A DNA stretch of 64,000 nucleotides from an uncultured Eubacteriales bacterium. Lineage in GTDB: Bacteria; Bacillota; Clostridia; Oscillospirales; Acutalibacteraceae. Below the pieces are notes generated by a model. That model worked only from the letters and a program-made list of their open reading frames with translations, did no database searches and was not told the DNA's origin. A program made the position numbers and the translations under genes. This document shows, piece after piece, positions 42,091 through 52,129 of this stretch. How positions within the stretch are numbered: the stretch's first letter is position 1; every line of letters starts with the position of its first letter. The stretch covers positions 1-64,000 of the forward strand of contig CAKSSR010000003.1 of the NCBI GenBank assembly GCA_934489735.1. Reading direction: 5' to 3'.

Positions 42091-45000
42091 ATGGTTTTAA
42101 AATCATTAGAAATTAAAGGATTTAAGACTTTCCCTGAAAAGACTGTATTGAATTTTGACAAAGGGATCTCAGCGGTAGTAGGGCCAAATGGAAGCGGAAA
42201 AAGCAATGTAAGTGACGCAATAAGGTGGGTACTTGGTGAGCAATCAGTCAAGAACCTTAGAAGTTCTAAGATGGAGGACATAATATTTAACGGATCTCCG
42301 AAAAAAAAAGCCGCAAGTTATGCTGAGGTTACTTTGACAATAGATAATTTTGACAGGGCATTGAATTTTGATAATGATTTAGTTTCTATAACGAGGAAAT
42401 ATTATAGAAAAGGTGATAGTGAGTATAGGATAAATGATATCACAGTTAGGCTAAAAGACATACATGAGCTTTTCATGGACACAGGTTTAGGACGAGATGG
42501 CTATTCTATGATAAGTCAAGGCAAGATAGATAGCATAGTTTCTGCAAGTAGTGAAGACAGACGAGAAATATTTGAAGAAGCAGCAGGGGTATCTAAAATA
42601 AAATATAGGAAGCTTGAGTCAGAGAAGAAATTGAATTCGGTTGAAGAAAATTTAGTAAGATTAAAGGATATTTTATCTGAGCTTGAGCTCCGGGTAGGGC
42701 CATTGAAGAAGCAGTCTGAAAATGCAGAGCAATACATCTTATACAACGATAAGAAAGAAAAGCTAGAGATTGGCATGTGGCTAGCGACATTAAAGAAATC
42801 TTCAAAGGAACTAGAGACATTTTCTAAGAAGATAGAGGAAATAACAAGCAATAATGATAAACTTGACGAGGACATAGAAGGCATTCAGAAAGAGTCGGAC
42901 GATATATTTAAGAAAATAAATATATATATAAAGAATACAGATGAGATAAGGAATGAAATATCAGGCATAGATTGTAAAATCAACGATATTAAGTCAGATA
43001 TTTCTATAGCTGAGAATGACATTTTACATAATGAAGAAGAAATTATAAATGTAAATAAAGAAATAATTGAAAATAGTAAGTTTTTAGATAACTTGGATTT
43101 GGATATAAATGAACAGGAGAACAATTTGGCAAGACTTAAAAACTTACTAATGGAAAAAGAAAAGCAATTGATTGAGAAAAGGAAAGAAATTTCATCATTA
43201 GACGAAAATATAAATAAAATTGATGAAAAAATAAATAATTTAAATGCAGAAGACAAGAAGTTACTTGATAGGATTTCTGAACAGAAATTAAGTGGAGTCA
43301 CTGCGCAGTCTTCTATAGAGGAAATAAATAATAGAATAAAAGATAATTTATTATCTAAGGCATCAAAAGAGGAAAAAGTAGAGTCATATAGCAAATCTTT
43401 ATCAGATATTAAAAATAATAAAGAAAAGAATAAAATATCTATAGAAGAGATAACGAATAAAATAAATGGGTACAAGTTGAGCATAGAGTCGAAACAGAAT
43501 AAATATAACAAATGTAAGGAAAATGCAGACCATCTGTATATAGATAAAGAAGATTTGAATAGAAGAGTGATCATGCTCGAGGATTTGCAAAAGAATTTAG
43601 AAGGCTTTTCTGAAAGTGTCAAAATCATAATGAAAGAAGCAAAGAGAGAAAATTTAAATGGAATCCATGGACCGGTTTCTAAAGTGATATCAGTAGAAGA
43701 TAAATATACCGTTGCAATAGATGTAGCATTGGGCCAGAGTATTCAAAATATAATAGTGGATAATGAGGAAAATGCAAAAAATGCTATAAATTTATTGAAA
43801 AATAGAAAGGCGGGAAGGGCAACATTCTTACCTATATCTATTATAAAAGGCAAAGCTATCAATAGAGATTCAATTAAAGTAGGAAAAGGATCGATTGGAA
43901 TTGCAAGTGAGTTGTGTAGATGTTCTGATATTTATCGAGGAATTATAGATTCATTATTGGGAAGGATACTAATAGTTGATAATTTGAATAATGCATTGAG
44001 CATTGCTAAAGAAAACAACTACAGGTTTAGAATAGTTACTTTAGATGGGCAGGTGGTTAATGCAGGCGGATCTTTGACAGGAGGTTCGCATATTCAGAAA
44101 TTAAATGTGATTGGCAGATCAAATGAGATAGAAAAGTTAAAGAAAGATATGCTACGAATAGGCAAAGAGTTGGATAATAATAGAGAAGAATTGAAAAAAT
44201 ATGAAGAAGAGTTATCAAAATTAAAGACAATGGAATGGGAGCTAAATGTTAATCTAAATGAAGAGAAAGAAAATGGTATGAATATAGATTTATCATATAA
44301 GAATATTATTAACAATATTAACTTAGAAAAATCTTTTATTGACCAGATCGATAAAGAAAATGAAGGACTTGAAGCTCGCATAAAGAATTTTGATGATAAA
44401 ATAAAAGAAAGTAAGTCATTTTTAGATAAAGATGTGTCTTTGAGTGAAGAAATAAAAATTAAATTAAAGGAAAGTAATTCAAAAAAATCTGAGCTTATGT
44501 CAGTTTATGAAGCATTGAGCAAAAAAATTCATGATTTTGAAATAGAATTGGTTTCTGTTAGAAAAGAATTTGATTCTGAGAATATGAAATCTGAATTCTT
44601 GAAGGGATCTTATACGGACAAAGATAAAAAAATGAACTTTTTGAACGAAAGATTGAATAAGTTGAGACAAGATAATAAAGATTTATCAGAAAATGTATCG
44701 TCATATGAAAAAGAACTTGAAAGTTGCTCTAAAAGAAAATTGGAATTAGACAATAAGATAAGCAGTAATTCATCAGGCAGAATGGAACTTGAGAAAAAGT
44801 CTACTGAACTTAGAAATAAAGAAAGAGAATTCAACTCATTGAAAGAAACAATCGTCAGAGACCTATCAAGATTGGAAGAAAAGAAGGATAGCCTACAAAA
44901 GGATTACGATTCTATTATAACTAAGTTGTGGGAAGAATATGAACTCACTAGAAAACAGGCCGAAATGAATTATGATGAGATATCTGACATACAGGACGGA

Positions 45001-45660
45001 CAAAAACAAGTAAACGATTTGAAAAATAAAATAAAAAGATTAGGCGCAGTTAACCTTGATTCAATAGAAGAATATAAAGAAGTAAACGAGCGGTATACTT
45101 TTATGAAGGCTCAAATAGAAGACGTAGATAATTCGAAGAGAGAATTAACAAAGTTAATAAACGAATTAACAAATACTATGCGAAATACTTTTATCGACAA
45201 GTTTAATATGATTAACGAACGATTCAAAGAAACCTTTGAAGAATTGTTTGGTGGGGGTAAGGCAAGCTTAGAGTTGACTGTACCAGACGACTATTTGAAT
45301 TCGGGAATTAAAATTTTGGTGCAACCACCTGGAAAGATTGTAAGCAATATGGAACTTTTGTCAGGAGGAGAAAAAGCTTTAGTGGCAATTTCATTATATT
45401 TTGCAATAATGAAGGTCAGCCCTTCACCGTTTTGCGTCTTGGATGAGATAGAGGCCGCTCTTGATGATGTCAACGTGGATAGATTTGCTTCCTATTTGAG
45501 TAAAATGAGCGATCAGACTCAATTTATAGTAATAACCCATAGAAGAGGAACGATGGAAGAAGCAGATGTACTGTATGGAGTGACAATGCAAGAGGAAGGA
45601 ATATCAAACTTATTGAAACTGGATGTATCAGAGATAGAAAAGATTGATAATGCCAGCTGA
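42091..45660 (+). CDS. smc: Chromosome segregation protein SMC
   Basis: This 1189-aa ATPase compacts and separates chromosomes with ScpA/ScpB. The N-terminal head has Walker A GPNGSGKSN (about residue 32) and the Q-loop segment. Two long coiled coils (about 170-500 and 670-1020) flank a hinge (about 505-660, from LNGIHGPVSKVIS). The C-terminal head has signature LLSGGEKALVAISL (about 1090) and Walker B FCVLDEIEAALDD. ATG 42091 follows GTGGTGG. In Bacillus smc is followed by ftsY; here it is followed by yfmF. Confidence 0.96.
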   Translation: MVLKSLEIKGFKTFPEKTVLNFDKGISAVVGPNGSGKSNVSDAIRWVLGEQSVKNLRSSKMEDIIFNGSPKKKAASYAEVTLTIDNFDRALNFDNDLVSITRKYYRKGDSEYRINDITVRLKDIHELFMDTGLGRDGYSMISQGKIDSIVSASSEDRREIFEEAAGVSKIKYRKLESEKKLNSVEENLVRLKDILSELELRVGPLKKQSENAEQYILYNDKKEKLEIGMWLATLKKSSKELETFSKKIEEITSNNDKLDEDIEGIQKESDDIFKKINIYIKNTDEIRNEISGIDCKINDIKSDISIAENDILHNEEEIINVNKEIIENSKFLDNLDLDINEQENNLARLKNLLMEKEKQLIEKRKEISSLDENINKIDEKINNLNAEDKKLLDRISEQKLSGVTAQSSIEEINNRIKDNLLSKASKEEKVESYSKSLSDIKNNKEKNKISIEEITNKINGYKLSIESKQNKYNKCKENADHLYIDKEDLNRRVIMLEDLQKNLEGFSESVKIIMKEAKRENLNGIHGPVSKVISVEDKYTVAIDVALGQSIQNIIVDNEENAKNAINLLKNRKAGRATFLPISIIKGKAINRDSIKVGKGSIGIASELCRCSDIYRGIIDSLLGRILIVDNLNNALSIAKENNYRFRIVTLDGQVVNAGGSLTGGSHIQKLNVIGRSNEIEKLKKDMLRIGKELDNNREELKKYEEELSKLKTMEWELNVNLNEEKENGMNIDLSYKNIINNINLEKSFIDQIDKENEGLEARIKNFDDKIKESKSFLDKDVSLSEEIKIKLKESNSKKSELMSVYEALSKKIHDFEIELVSVRKEFDSENMKSEFLKGSYTDKDKKMNFLNERLNKLRQDNKDLSENVSSYEKELESCSKRKLELDNKISSNSSGRMELEKKSTELRNKEREFNSLKETIVRDLSRLEEKKDSLQKDYDSIITKLWEEYELTRKQAEMNYDEISDIQDGQKQVNDLKNKIKRLGAVNLDSIEEYKEVNERYTFMKAQIEDVDNSKRELTKLINELTNTMRNTFIDKFNMINERFKETFEELFGGGKASLELTVPDDYLNSGIKILVQPPGKIVSNMELLSGGEKALVAISLYFAIMKVSPSPFCVLDEIEAALDDVNVDRFASYLSKMSDQTQFIVITHRRGTMEEADVLYGVTMQEEGISNLLKLDVSEIEKIDNAS

Positions 45661-45694
45661 AACCAATGAAATGGGTAAAAATGGATGATGTCAG

Positions 45695-45723
45695 TTGATT
45701 TTCAAATGACATTATGCTATATT
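45695..45723 (+). promoter_or_regulatory. Promoter candidate for yfmF-yfmH and downstream genes
   Basis: TTGATT (45695-45700), 17-nt spacer, TATATT (45718-45723), about 40 nt before yfmF. Confidence 0.5.
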
Positions 45724-45763
45724 ATATTATGAAAATATTAATGAGTATCGGAGTTGATCTATT

Positions 45764-47035
45764 ATGGGTAACCTAGAATCATTTCCAATCAGCGAAGGAA
45801 TAAACTTCAGATATATAAAAGATTCAAAATTTAAATCTACTAGAATATCTGCTTCAATTTTTTTGCCGTTGGATAAGAAAACTGTATCTTTGAATGCGTT
45901 ATTATTTCTAATTTTAAAGCATTCATGCAAAAAGTATCCAAGTTTTTTGGAACTCAATAAGAAATTGGAATCTCTTTATGGCGCATCTTTAGATTGCTCT
46001 ATAAATAAAGTAGGGGAGAACCAAGTCTTTACTATAGTAGCATCAGGCATAGATGACAAATATGTATTAGATGATATGACTATATCAAGAGAATTGTCGG
46101 GTTTGGTTTGCAATATCTTATGTTTCCCAGACTTAGAACAAGAAATGTTTAAAAGTAAGATAATAGAACAAGAGCGCAGACAACTGCTTGAAATCTTAGA
46201 ATTGGAATTCAATGATAAGAGGACGTACTCGAGAAACAGATTGGAAGAATTGATGTGCAAAGACGAACTATTTAGCATTAACAAGTACGGAACAAAAGAA
46301 GACATAAATGCTATTACTGGAGAAATGTTAGTTGATGCATGGAAAAACATGTTGAAGACTGCCAAAATAGAGATATTTATGCTTGGAGAATGTACGTGCT
46401 ATAAAGAAGTTATAGAAGAATTTACAAAGGCTTTTTCAAATATTGACAGAGAGTATAAAGACAATTACAATACGAATGTTATATTGAAGGCTGACGATAC
46501 AAAGGAATTTGTAGATGAAATGGATGTAGTACAAAGTAAATTGGTAATAGGCTTCAGGGCAGGAACATCAAAACCTAATGAAGATGTAGTAAGCGCAAGA
46601 GTGATGACTGCTTTATTTGGAGGGACTCCAAGCTCTAAGTTGTTTTTGAATGTCAGAGAGAAATTAAGCCTTTGTTACTATTGCTCTTCATCTGTTGACC
46701 TTGACAAAGGAATTATGGTAGTAGAAAGCGGAGTAGAATCAAAAAATATAGAAAAGGCTAAGAAACAGATTATAAAAGAACTAGAAGATATAAAAAATGG
46801 TGATTTTACTGACGAAGATTTAGAAGCGGTTAAGAAACAATTGATAAATAGCTTCATTACGGTGAATGATTACATCGATAGAATGATATATTATTACATT
46901 GGGCAGCTATTGTATAAGGATATAAAGTCATTAGATGAAATGGCAGATTTGGTTTCGAAAGTTACTAGAGAAGAAGTAATAGAATCTGCAAGGAAAGTTA
47001 GTCTTGATACAATCTATGTATTGAAAAGTAAGTAA
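45764..47035 (+). CDS. yfmF: M16-family protein YfmF (EF-P modification-associated)
   Basis: This 423-aa insulinase-fold protein keeps the M16 architecture (two homologous halves, FRAGTSKPNEDVVSARVMTA in the second half). The zinc motif HxxEH is absent from the N-terminal half (KHSCKKYPSFLELNKKLESL stands at that place), so it should be the non-catalytic partner. In Bacillus subtilis YfmF and YfmH are linked to 5-aminopentanol modification of EF-P. The partner gene yfmH starts 14 nt downstream. Confidence 0.88.
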   Translation: MGNLESFPISEGINFRYIKDSKFKSTRISASIFLPLDKKTVSLNALLFLILKHSCKKYPSFLELNKKLESLYGASLDCSINKVGENQVFTIVASGIDDKYVLDDMTISRELSGLVCNILCFPDLEQEMFKSKIIEQERRQLLEILELEFNDKRTYSRNRLEELMCKDELFSINKYGTKEDINAITGEMLVDAWKNMLKTAKIEIFMLGECTCYKEVIEEFTKAFSNIDREYKDNYNTNVILKADDTKEFVDEMDVVQSKLVIGFRAGTSKPNEDVVSARVMTALFGGTPSSKLFLNVREKLSLCYYCSSSVDLDKGIMVVESGVESKNIEKAKKQIIKELEDIKNGDFTDEDLEAVKKQLINSFITVNDYIDRMIYYYIGQLLYKDIKSLDEMADLVSKVTREEVIESARKVSLDTIYVLKSK

Positions 47036-47049
47036 GGGAGGGTATAATT

Positions 47050-48333
47050 ATGAATTTGAAAGAAATAAAGAACGAACATGTCTTTGATAAATATTATAAG
47101 ACAGAACTTCCTAATGGACTTAATGTATATATATATCCAAAGAAAGGATATAACTCTAAATATGTAGTCTTAGGGACTGACTATGGATCAATAAATAGAA
47201 AGTTTAAAAAGGATAATGAAATAATTGATATTCCAGACGGAACTGCACACTTTTTGGAACATAAGTTATTTGAAGATGAGGATGGGGATGCGTTCCAGAA
47301 GTACGCTTTAACGGGAGCATCAGCAAATGCATATACTTCCTTTGATAAGACTTGCTATTTGTTTTCATGCACTAACAATTTTTATGAGTCATTAAAGATA
47401 TTATTAAACTTTGTTTATTCTCCTTACTTTACTAAGGAAACAATTGAAAAGGAACAGGGAATAATCGCACAGGAAATAAAGATGTATGACGATGATCCAA
47501 ATTGGATGGTTTTATTTAATTTGCTTGGAGCAATGTATAAAAACCATTCAGTCAAGATAAATATAGCAGGAAGCGTTGAGTCTATAGCTACTATAGATAA
47601 AGAAAAGTTATATGAATGTTACAATGCATTTTATAATCCAAGCAATATGTCGCTAGTGATTGTCGGAGACGTGGATCAAGAAGAAGTTATCAAGCTTATT
47701 AACGAAAATATCAAATCCAATGAGAAAATTGATATGAATGTTGAGACTTTGTTTGACGAAGAACCGTATGAAATAGTAAAAGAAGCAGTTAGTCAAGAGA
47801 TGGAAGTGAGTTTGCCATTATTTGAAATAGGATTTAAAGAAAAGACGAAGGATAATGGTATAACTGTAGAAGATATAGCTAATACATCTATACTATTGGA
47901 AATCTTATCATCGAAGACTTCAAGCATGTATCAGAGACTTTTTGAAAGCGACCTTATAAATTTATCATTTTCATCAGAATATTTTGAAGGACCTAATTTC
48001 TCATGTGTAATATTTTCAGGGGAATCTAAAGATCCTGATAAAGTTTTTGAAATTATTAAGGAAGAGATAAACATTTTGAGAGAAAAGGGCATCGATCAAG
48101 AGACATTTGACATCGCTAAGAAAGCAGTATATGGAGATGCGGTTATGTCTTTAGATGGATGCATGGATATAGGTAATGATTTGATTGACGATGCATTGTC
48201 AGGAAGAGAGTATTTTAGTCATATAGACTCGATATTGAATGCAAATTTACAATCTGTTTTATCAAGATTTGAGGAACAATTAGATACAAATAATGCAAGT
48301 ATATCAAAAATTGTCCCAAAGAATCAAGAATGA
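47050..48333 (+). CDS. yfmH: M16 zinc peptidase YfmH (EF-P modification-associated)
   Basis: This 427-aa M16 peptidase has the inverted zinc motif HFLEH (in GTAHFLEHKLFEDEDGD, about residue 70) and the downstream Glu ligand in IAQEIKMYDDDP. It pairs with the motif-less YfmF, as mitochondrial processing peptidase subunits do. ATG 47050 follows GGGAGGG. The gene ends 7 nt before lgt. The co-occurrence with efp in the same window supports the EF-P-related role known from Bacillus. Confidence 0.9.
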   Translation: MNLKEIKNEHVFDKYYKTELPNGLNVYIYPKKGYNSKYVVLGTDYGSINRKFKKDNEIIDIPDGTAHFLEHKLFEDEDGDAFQKYALTGASANAYTSFDKTCYLFSCTNNFYESLKILLNFVYSPYFTKETIEKEQGIIAQEIKMYDDDPNWMVLFNLLGAMYKNHSVKINIAGSVESIATIDKEKLYECYNAFYNPSNMSLVIVGDVDQEEVIKLINENIKSNEKIDMNVETLFDEEPYEIVKEAVSQEMEVSLPLFEIGFKEKTKDNGITVEDIANTSILLEILSSKTSSMYQRLFESDLINLSFSSEYFEGPNFSCVIFSGESKDPDKVFEIIKEEINILREKGIDQETFDIAKKAVYGDAVMSLDGCMDIGNDLIDDALSGREYFSHIDSILNANLQSVLSRFEEQLDTNNASISKIVPKNQE

Positions 48334-48340
48334 GGTGACG

Positions 48341-49159
48341 ATGAACATTATATATCATGTCATGTTTCCTAAATTAGGTTTGAATTTAGATATAAGTCCA
48401 ATTTGTATAGACTTTAAAGGAATTACTATAAGATATTACGGAATAATATTGGCTATAGCATTTTTATCAGCAATAATTTACGGAATGAAGAGATCAAAAG
48501 AGTTTGGGATTAATAAAGATGACCTGATGACTTTAGTTTCTTACGCTTTGATTGCGGGCATAATAGGAGCGAGACTATTTTATGTCATATTTTATCCATC
48601 TGATTACTATTTGGTTAACCCGAGTAAGATTTTTTTAATAAATGAAGGCGGATTGGGAATCTACGGTGGACTAATATTAGCAATATTGATAAGCATCCCA
48701 TTGGCAAAAGCAAAGAAAATTAACGTTTTGTCATTGTTGGACTTGTCTTCTTTAGGATTTTTAATAGGTCAAAGCATAGGTAGATGGGGAAACTTCTTTA
48801 ATCAAGAGGCATATGGAAATAAAACAGACTCATTGTTTGGCATGATGAGCGAGGGCACTGGAGGGGTTCCGGTGCACCCATGCTTCTTATATGAGTCAAT
48901 TTGGTGCGCATTAGGCTTCACGATTTTACATATTATAAGCAAGAAACATAAGAAATATGATGGGCAGATCTTCCTAATGTATTTATCTTGGTACGGGTTT
49001 GGAAGATTTTTTATAGAGTCGTTAAGACAAGACAGCCTAATGATTCCATTTGTCGAACTAAAAGTATCACAGGTCATCTCTATATTAATATTTATTACAT
49101 CTGTATCGATATTATTTATCAAAAATAAGATAAGAAAGGAATTTATCAAGTATGAATAG
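48341..49159 (+). CDS. lgt: Prolipoprotein diacylglyceryl transferase
   Basis: This 272-aa membrane enzyme attaches diacylglycerol to the lipobox cysteine of prolipoproteins. The signature GRWGNFFNQEAYG (about residue 146) and PVHPCFLYES (catalytic-site His region) are present among seven hydrophobic helices. I use ATG 48341 with GAGGTG just upstream, rather than the in-frame start at 48293 inside yfmH. It overlaps nusB by 8 nt. Confidence 0.94.
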   Translation: MNIIYHVMFPKLGLNLDISPICIDFKGITIRYYGIILAIAFLSAIIYGMKRSKEFGINKDDLMTLVSYALIAGIIGARLFYVIFYPSDYYLVNPSKIFLINEGGLGIYGGLILAILISIPLAKAKKINVLSLLDLSSLGFLIGQSIGRWGNFFNQEAYGNKTDSLFGMMSEGTGGVPVHPCFLYESIWCALGFTILHIISKKHKKYDGQIFLMYLSWYGFGRFFIESLRQDSLMIPFVELKVSQVISILIFITSVSILFIKNKIRKEFIKYE

Positions 49160-49556
49160 GTATAAATCAAGGGAGCAAGCATTTATTTTTATATTTGAAA
49201 AGATATTCAATAACGAACCAGTAGAAGAATTGATAGAATTGGCAAGAGAAGAGAGAATAGAAGACGAAGTGAGTGAGTATGCTCAAAGAGTATTTAGAGG
49301 GGTTTATAGCAACTTAGATAAGATAGATGATTTAATAAATAATAATACTAATGGATGGAAGTTTGACAGATTAGCAAAACCGACTTTAGCAATATTAAGA
49401 TTAGCTATTTACGAGATACTATTTGAAGACGATATTCCAATTAATGTAGCAATCAATGAAGCAATTGAATTATCAAAGAAGTATTGCGATACTAAAGATT
49501 CATCATTTATAAATGGAATTTTAGGAACAATAAGCAAAAGTATAGAGAAAAATTAA
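49152..49556 (+). CDS. nusB: Transcription antitermination factor NusB
   Basis: The 134-aa all-helical NusB fold works with NusE in rRNA antitermination. Family features are NRYKSREQAFIFIFE at the N-terminus, KFDRLAKPTLAILRLAIYEI, and the conserved end INVAINEAIELSKKYCDTKD followed by FINGILG. It overlaps the end of lgt. About 125 nt of non-coding sequence follows, containing a weak hairpin (GGCTCGCC-TTAT-GGCGGGAGC at about 49607). Confidence 0.92.
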   Translation: MNRYKSREQAFIFIFEKIFNNEPVEELIELAREERIEDEVSEYAQRVFRGVYSNLDKIDDLINNNTNGWKFDRLAKPTLAILRLAIYEILFEDDIPINVAINEAIELSKKYCDTKDSSFINGILGTISKSIEKN

Positions 49557-49683
49557 CAGAAGATAGACAATTATTAATCAAAAGAAAGTATTAGTTAGCA
49601 GGAAGGAGGCTCGCCTTATGGCGGGAGCGAACCTTTTCTAGACCTGGGTATTGAAGGGTTAGATTAATCTTCGCTTATTTTAG

Positions 49684-50613
49684 ATGAATTTAGGGATAGA
49701 TACGAGTAATTATACTACTTCGGTAGCATTATATGAGGGAAATGAGATATATCATTACAAAAAATTACTTCAAGTTAACGATGGGAGACTTGGATTAAGG
49801 CAAAGTGAAGCTGTGTTTGGACATATAAAGTCAATTAATGAAGTTTTTGATAAAGCGGTGAGAAATTTTGATTTGACTAACTTAAAATCAATCGGAGTGT
49901 CAGTAAAACCAAGAGATATAGAAGGATCATACATGCCATGCTTTTTGGTAGGGAAGAGCATAGCTAACATCATAGCATCAGTACTCGATATAGAGTGCTA
50001 TGAGTTCTCACATCAGGCAGGGCACATTGTCTCGGCATTGCATTCTGTTGATAGATTAGATATATTGGACAATCAGTTTATAGCTTTCCATGTGTCAGGG
50101 GGAACCACTGAAGCACTTTTAGTTACGCCCGATCGAGAAAGTGTGATAAAAACCGAAATAGTATCAAAAACTTTAGACTTAAATGCAGGTCAAGTTATCG
50201 ATCGAGTAGGGAATATGTTAGACTTTCCTTTCCCGTCAGGCAGATACATAGACAACCTTTCGAAACAATCTGAAAAAGAGTTTAAAATTGTACCATGTAT
50301 TAAGGGAAATGACTGTTGCCTTTCAGGAATAGAAAACAAATGTGCTAACATGAGAGAGTCATTTAAGGACGAGGATATAGCAAAGTATGTAATAGATTAC
50401 ATTTTGATTACTCTTGATAAGATATGTGAGAAATTAATAACAAAGTATGGCAATATGCCTGTGGTTTTTTCGGGAGGAGTAATGTCAAATAGTACGATAA
50501 GTGAAAAACTATCGAAAAAATATAATGCGCTATTTGCAAGTCCAGAGTTTTCATCAGACAATGCAGCAGGAGTCGCTATATTGTCTAAGATAAAGCAGGA
50601 AAAGATGAGCTAA
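49684..50613 (+). CDS. TsaD/Kae1-like (peptidase M22-like) protein
   Basis: This 309-aa member of the ASKHA superfamily is related to TsaD but is not the canonical tRNA-modifying enzyme. GIDTSNYTTSVALY is the phosphate-binding start, SHQAGHI holds the pair of metal-ligand His (TsaD has HxEAH), FHVSGGTTEALLV matches the second nucleotide loop, and VVFSGGVMSN the third. A four-Cys insertion (CIKGNDCCLSG...NKC, about residues 200-220) is unusual. Clostridia commonly encode this paralogue between nusB and xseA; its role is unknown. The start is ATG 49684, with no strong RBS. Confidence 0.8.
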   Translation: MNLGIDTSNYTTSVALYEGNEIYHYKKLLQVNDGRLGLRQSEAVFGHIKSINEVFDKAVRNFDLTNLKSIGVSVKPRDIEGSYMPCFLVGKSIANIIASVLDIECYEFSHQAGHIVSALHSVDRLDILDNQFIAFHVSGGTTEALLVTPDRESVIKTEIVSKTLDLNAGQVIDRVGNMLDFPFPSGRYIDNLSKQSEKEFKIVPCIKGNDCCLSGIENKCANMRESFKDEDIAKYVIDYILITLDKICEKLITKYGNMPVVFSGGVMSNSTISEKLSKKYNALFASPEFSSDNAAGVAILSKIKQEKMS

Positions 50614-50699
50614 AGTAAGTAAAGATATTTTAATAGAAAGGATAAAGGAAGCGTTTACTTTAAATAGAGACAACGAAGTTTACAATTCTTAAATATATT

Positions 50700-51914
50700 A
50701 TGAGCTTTGATTATGCAATAACAGTATCTCAATTGAATTTTTATATAAAATCTATATTCGATGGGAATGACAACCTAAGAAAAATATTATTAAAAGGAGA
50801 AATATCTAATTACTGTGATCACTATAAGACAGGCCATATTTACTTCTCGTTGAAAGATGACAATAGTCTTGTTAAAGCTGTTATGTTTGCAAGACAGGCA
50901 CGACAACTAAATTTTAAACCTGATAACGGTATGAAAGTAATATTGAGCGGAAGAGTATCAATTTATGAGGCAACAGGACAATATCAAGTTTATGTGGACA
51001 GCATGCAACCAGATGGTGAAGGCGAGTTGAGTTTGCAATATGAAAGATTGAAAAAGAAATTATATGAAGCAGGACTATTTGATGAAAGTAGAAAGAAACC
51101 TTTGCCAAAGTATCCACTTAAAATAGGAATTATAACGTCTACTTCGGGAGCGGCTGTGCATGATATCAAAAACATTTTGAAAAGAAGATATCCGATTGCA
51201 GAATTAGTAATATGCCCTACGTTGGTTCAAGGATATGAAGCCCCAGCTGACATAATTAGATCAATACAGAAATTGAATGAAATTGATGGCGTAGATGTGA
51301 TAATATTAGGGCGTGGGGGAGGATCTATAGAGGATTTGTGGGCGTTCAATGAAGAAACTGTTGCATATGCTATAAGTAGGTCCAGAATTCCAATAATATC
51401 AGCTGTAGGACATGAGACAGATTATACTATTTCGGATTTCGTTGCAGACAAAAGGGCATCAACGCCATCGGCTGCGGCAGAGATAGTTGCACCAGAACTT
51501 GATAGTATTGCTAGAAATATAGATATAAATCTAAAAGCAATAAAGACAAATATAAATAACATGTATTCGATAAAAAAATCTTATTTACCATTGCTAATTG
51601 ATAAGATTATAAAGAATTCTAATTACGTATTTAAAGAAAAGGAAGCAAAATTAAAAGAGGTTAATAAAAAGATTTATCTGGATACAGAAAGAAGGATAAA
51701 TGATATACAGAACAAGCTTAAATTTAGTTTAGATAAGATAGAAATAATGAATCCTATTAGAGTTATGTCAAAGGGCTATTCTATGACATTCAAAGGGAAG
51801 GAAATTTTAAAGGGAACAGAGAATGTAAAGATAGGAGACGAAATAAAAACTAAGTTTAATGATGGAATTATAATAAGTGAAGTAAGGAAGGTTATGAATG
51901 GCAAAGAAGATTAA
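50700..51914 (+). CDS. xseA: Exodeoxyribonuclease VII large subunit
   Basis: The 404-aa subunit has an N-terminal OB-fold (residues about 8-100, VSQLNFYIKSIF, GHIYFSLKDDNS) and the catalytic domain with KIGIITSTSGAAVHDI, LGRGGGSIEDLWAFN and SAVGHETDYTISDFVAD RAS. A helical region follows, and then the C-terminal SKGYSMTFKGKE motif. It degrades single-stranded DNA with XseB. It overlaps xseB by 17 nt. The 86 nt upstream hold a coding-like but startless stretch (about 50631-50693). Confidence 0.94.
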   Translation: MSFDYAITVSQLNFYIKSIFDGNDNLRKILLKGEISNYCDHYKTGHIYFSLKDDNSLVKAVMFARQARQLNFKPDNGMKVILSGRVSIYEATGQYQVYVDSMQPDGEGELSLQYERLKKKLYEAGLFDESRKKPLPKYPLKIGIITSTSGAAVHDIKNILKRRYPIAELVICPTLVQGYEAPADIIRSIQKLNEIDGVDVIILGRGGGSIEDLWAFNEETVAYAISRSRIPIISAVGHETDYTISDFVADKRASTPSAAAEIVAPELDSIARNIDINLKAIKTNINNMYSIKKSYLPLLIDKIIKNSNYVFKEKEAKLKEVNKKIYLDTERRINDIQNKLKFSLDKIEIMNPIRVMSKGYSMTFKGKEILKGTENVKIGDEIKTKFNDGIIISEVRKVMNGKED

Positions 51915-52128
51915 TTTTGAGACGGCAATGAACAGGTTAGATGAAATAGCTAACATAATGGAGCGGGGAGAAGAATCATTAGATACATTAGTGAAATTGT
52001 ATGATGAAAGTATAAAATTGTCTGCATATTGTTATAAGGAACTAAGCGAAGCAAAGCAAAAGATAAGTATTTTATCTAAAGAATCTAACTTCGATGACGA
52101 AAATGATGAAGACAGTAAAGAGTTTTGA
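51898..52128 (+). CDS. xseB: Exodeoxyribonuclease VII small subunit
   Basis: The 76-aa helical subunit has the family core FETAMNRLDEIANIMERGEE and LVKLYDESIKL. The stop TGA (52126-52128) lies inside a TTGAT sequence that directly precedes the 63-bp IS605-like repeat, so the insertion spared the reading frame. Confidence 0.92.
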   Translation: MAKKINFETAMNRLDEIANIMERGEESLDTLVKLYDESIKLSAYCYKELSEAKQKISILSKESNFDDENDEDSKEF

Positions 52129-52129
52129 T

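Noticed and set aside
42885..43628. Minus-strand ORF of 247 codons within smc
   Set aside because: Antisense shadow of the coiled-coil region of SMC; composition Phe/Ser/Leu-rich as expected from reversed Glu/Lys codons.
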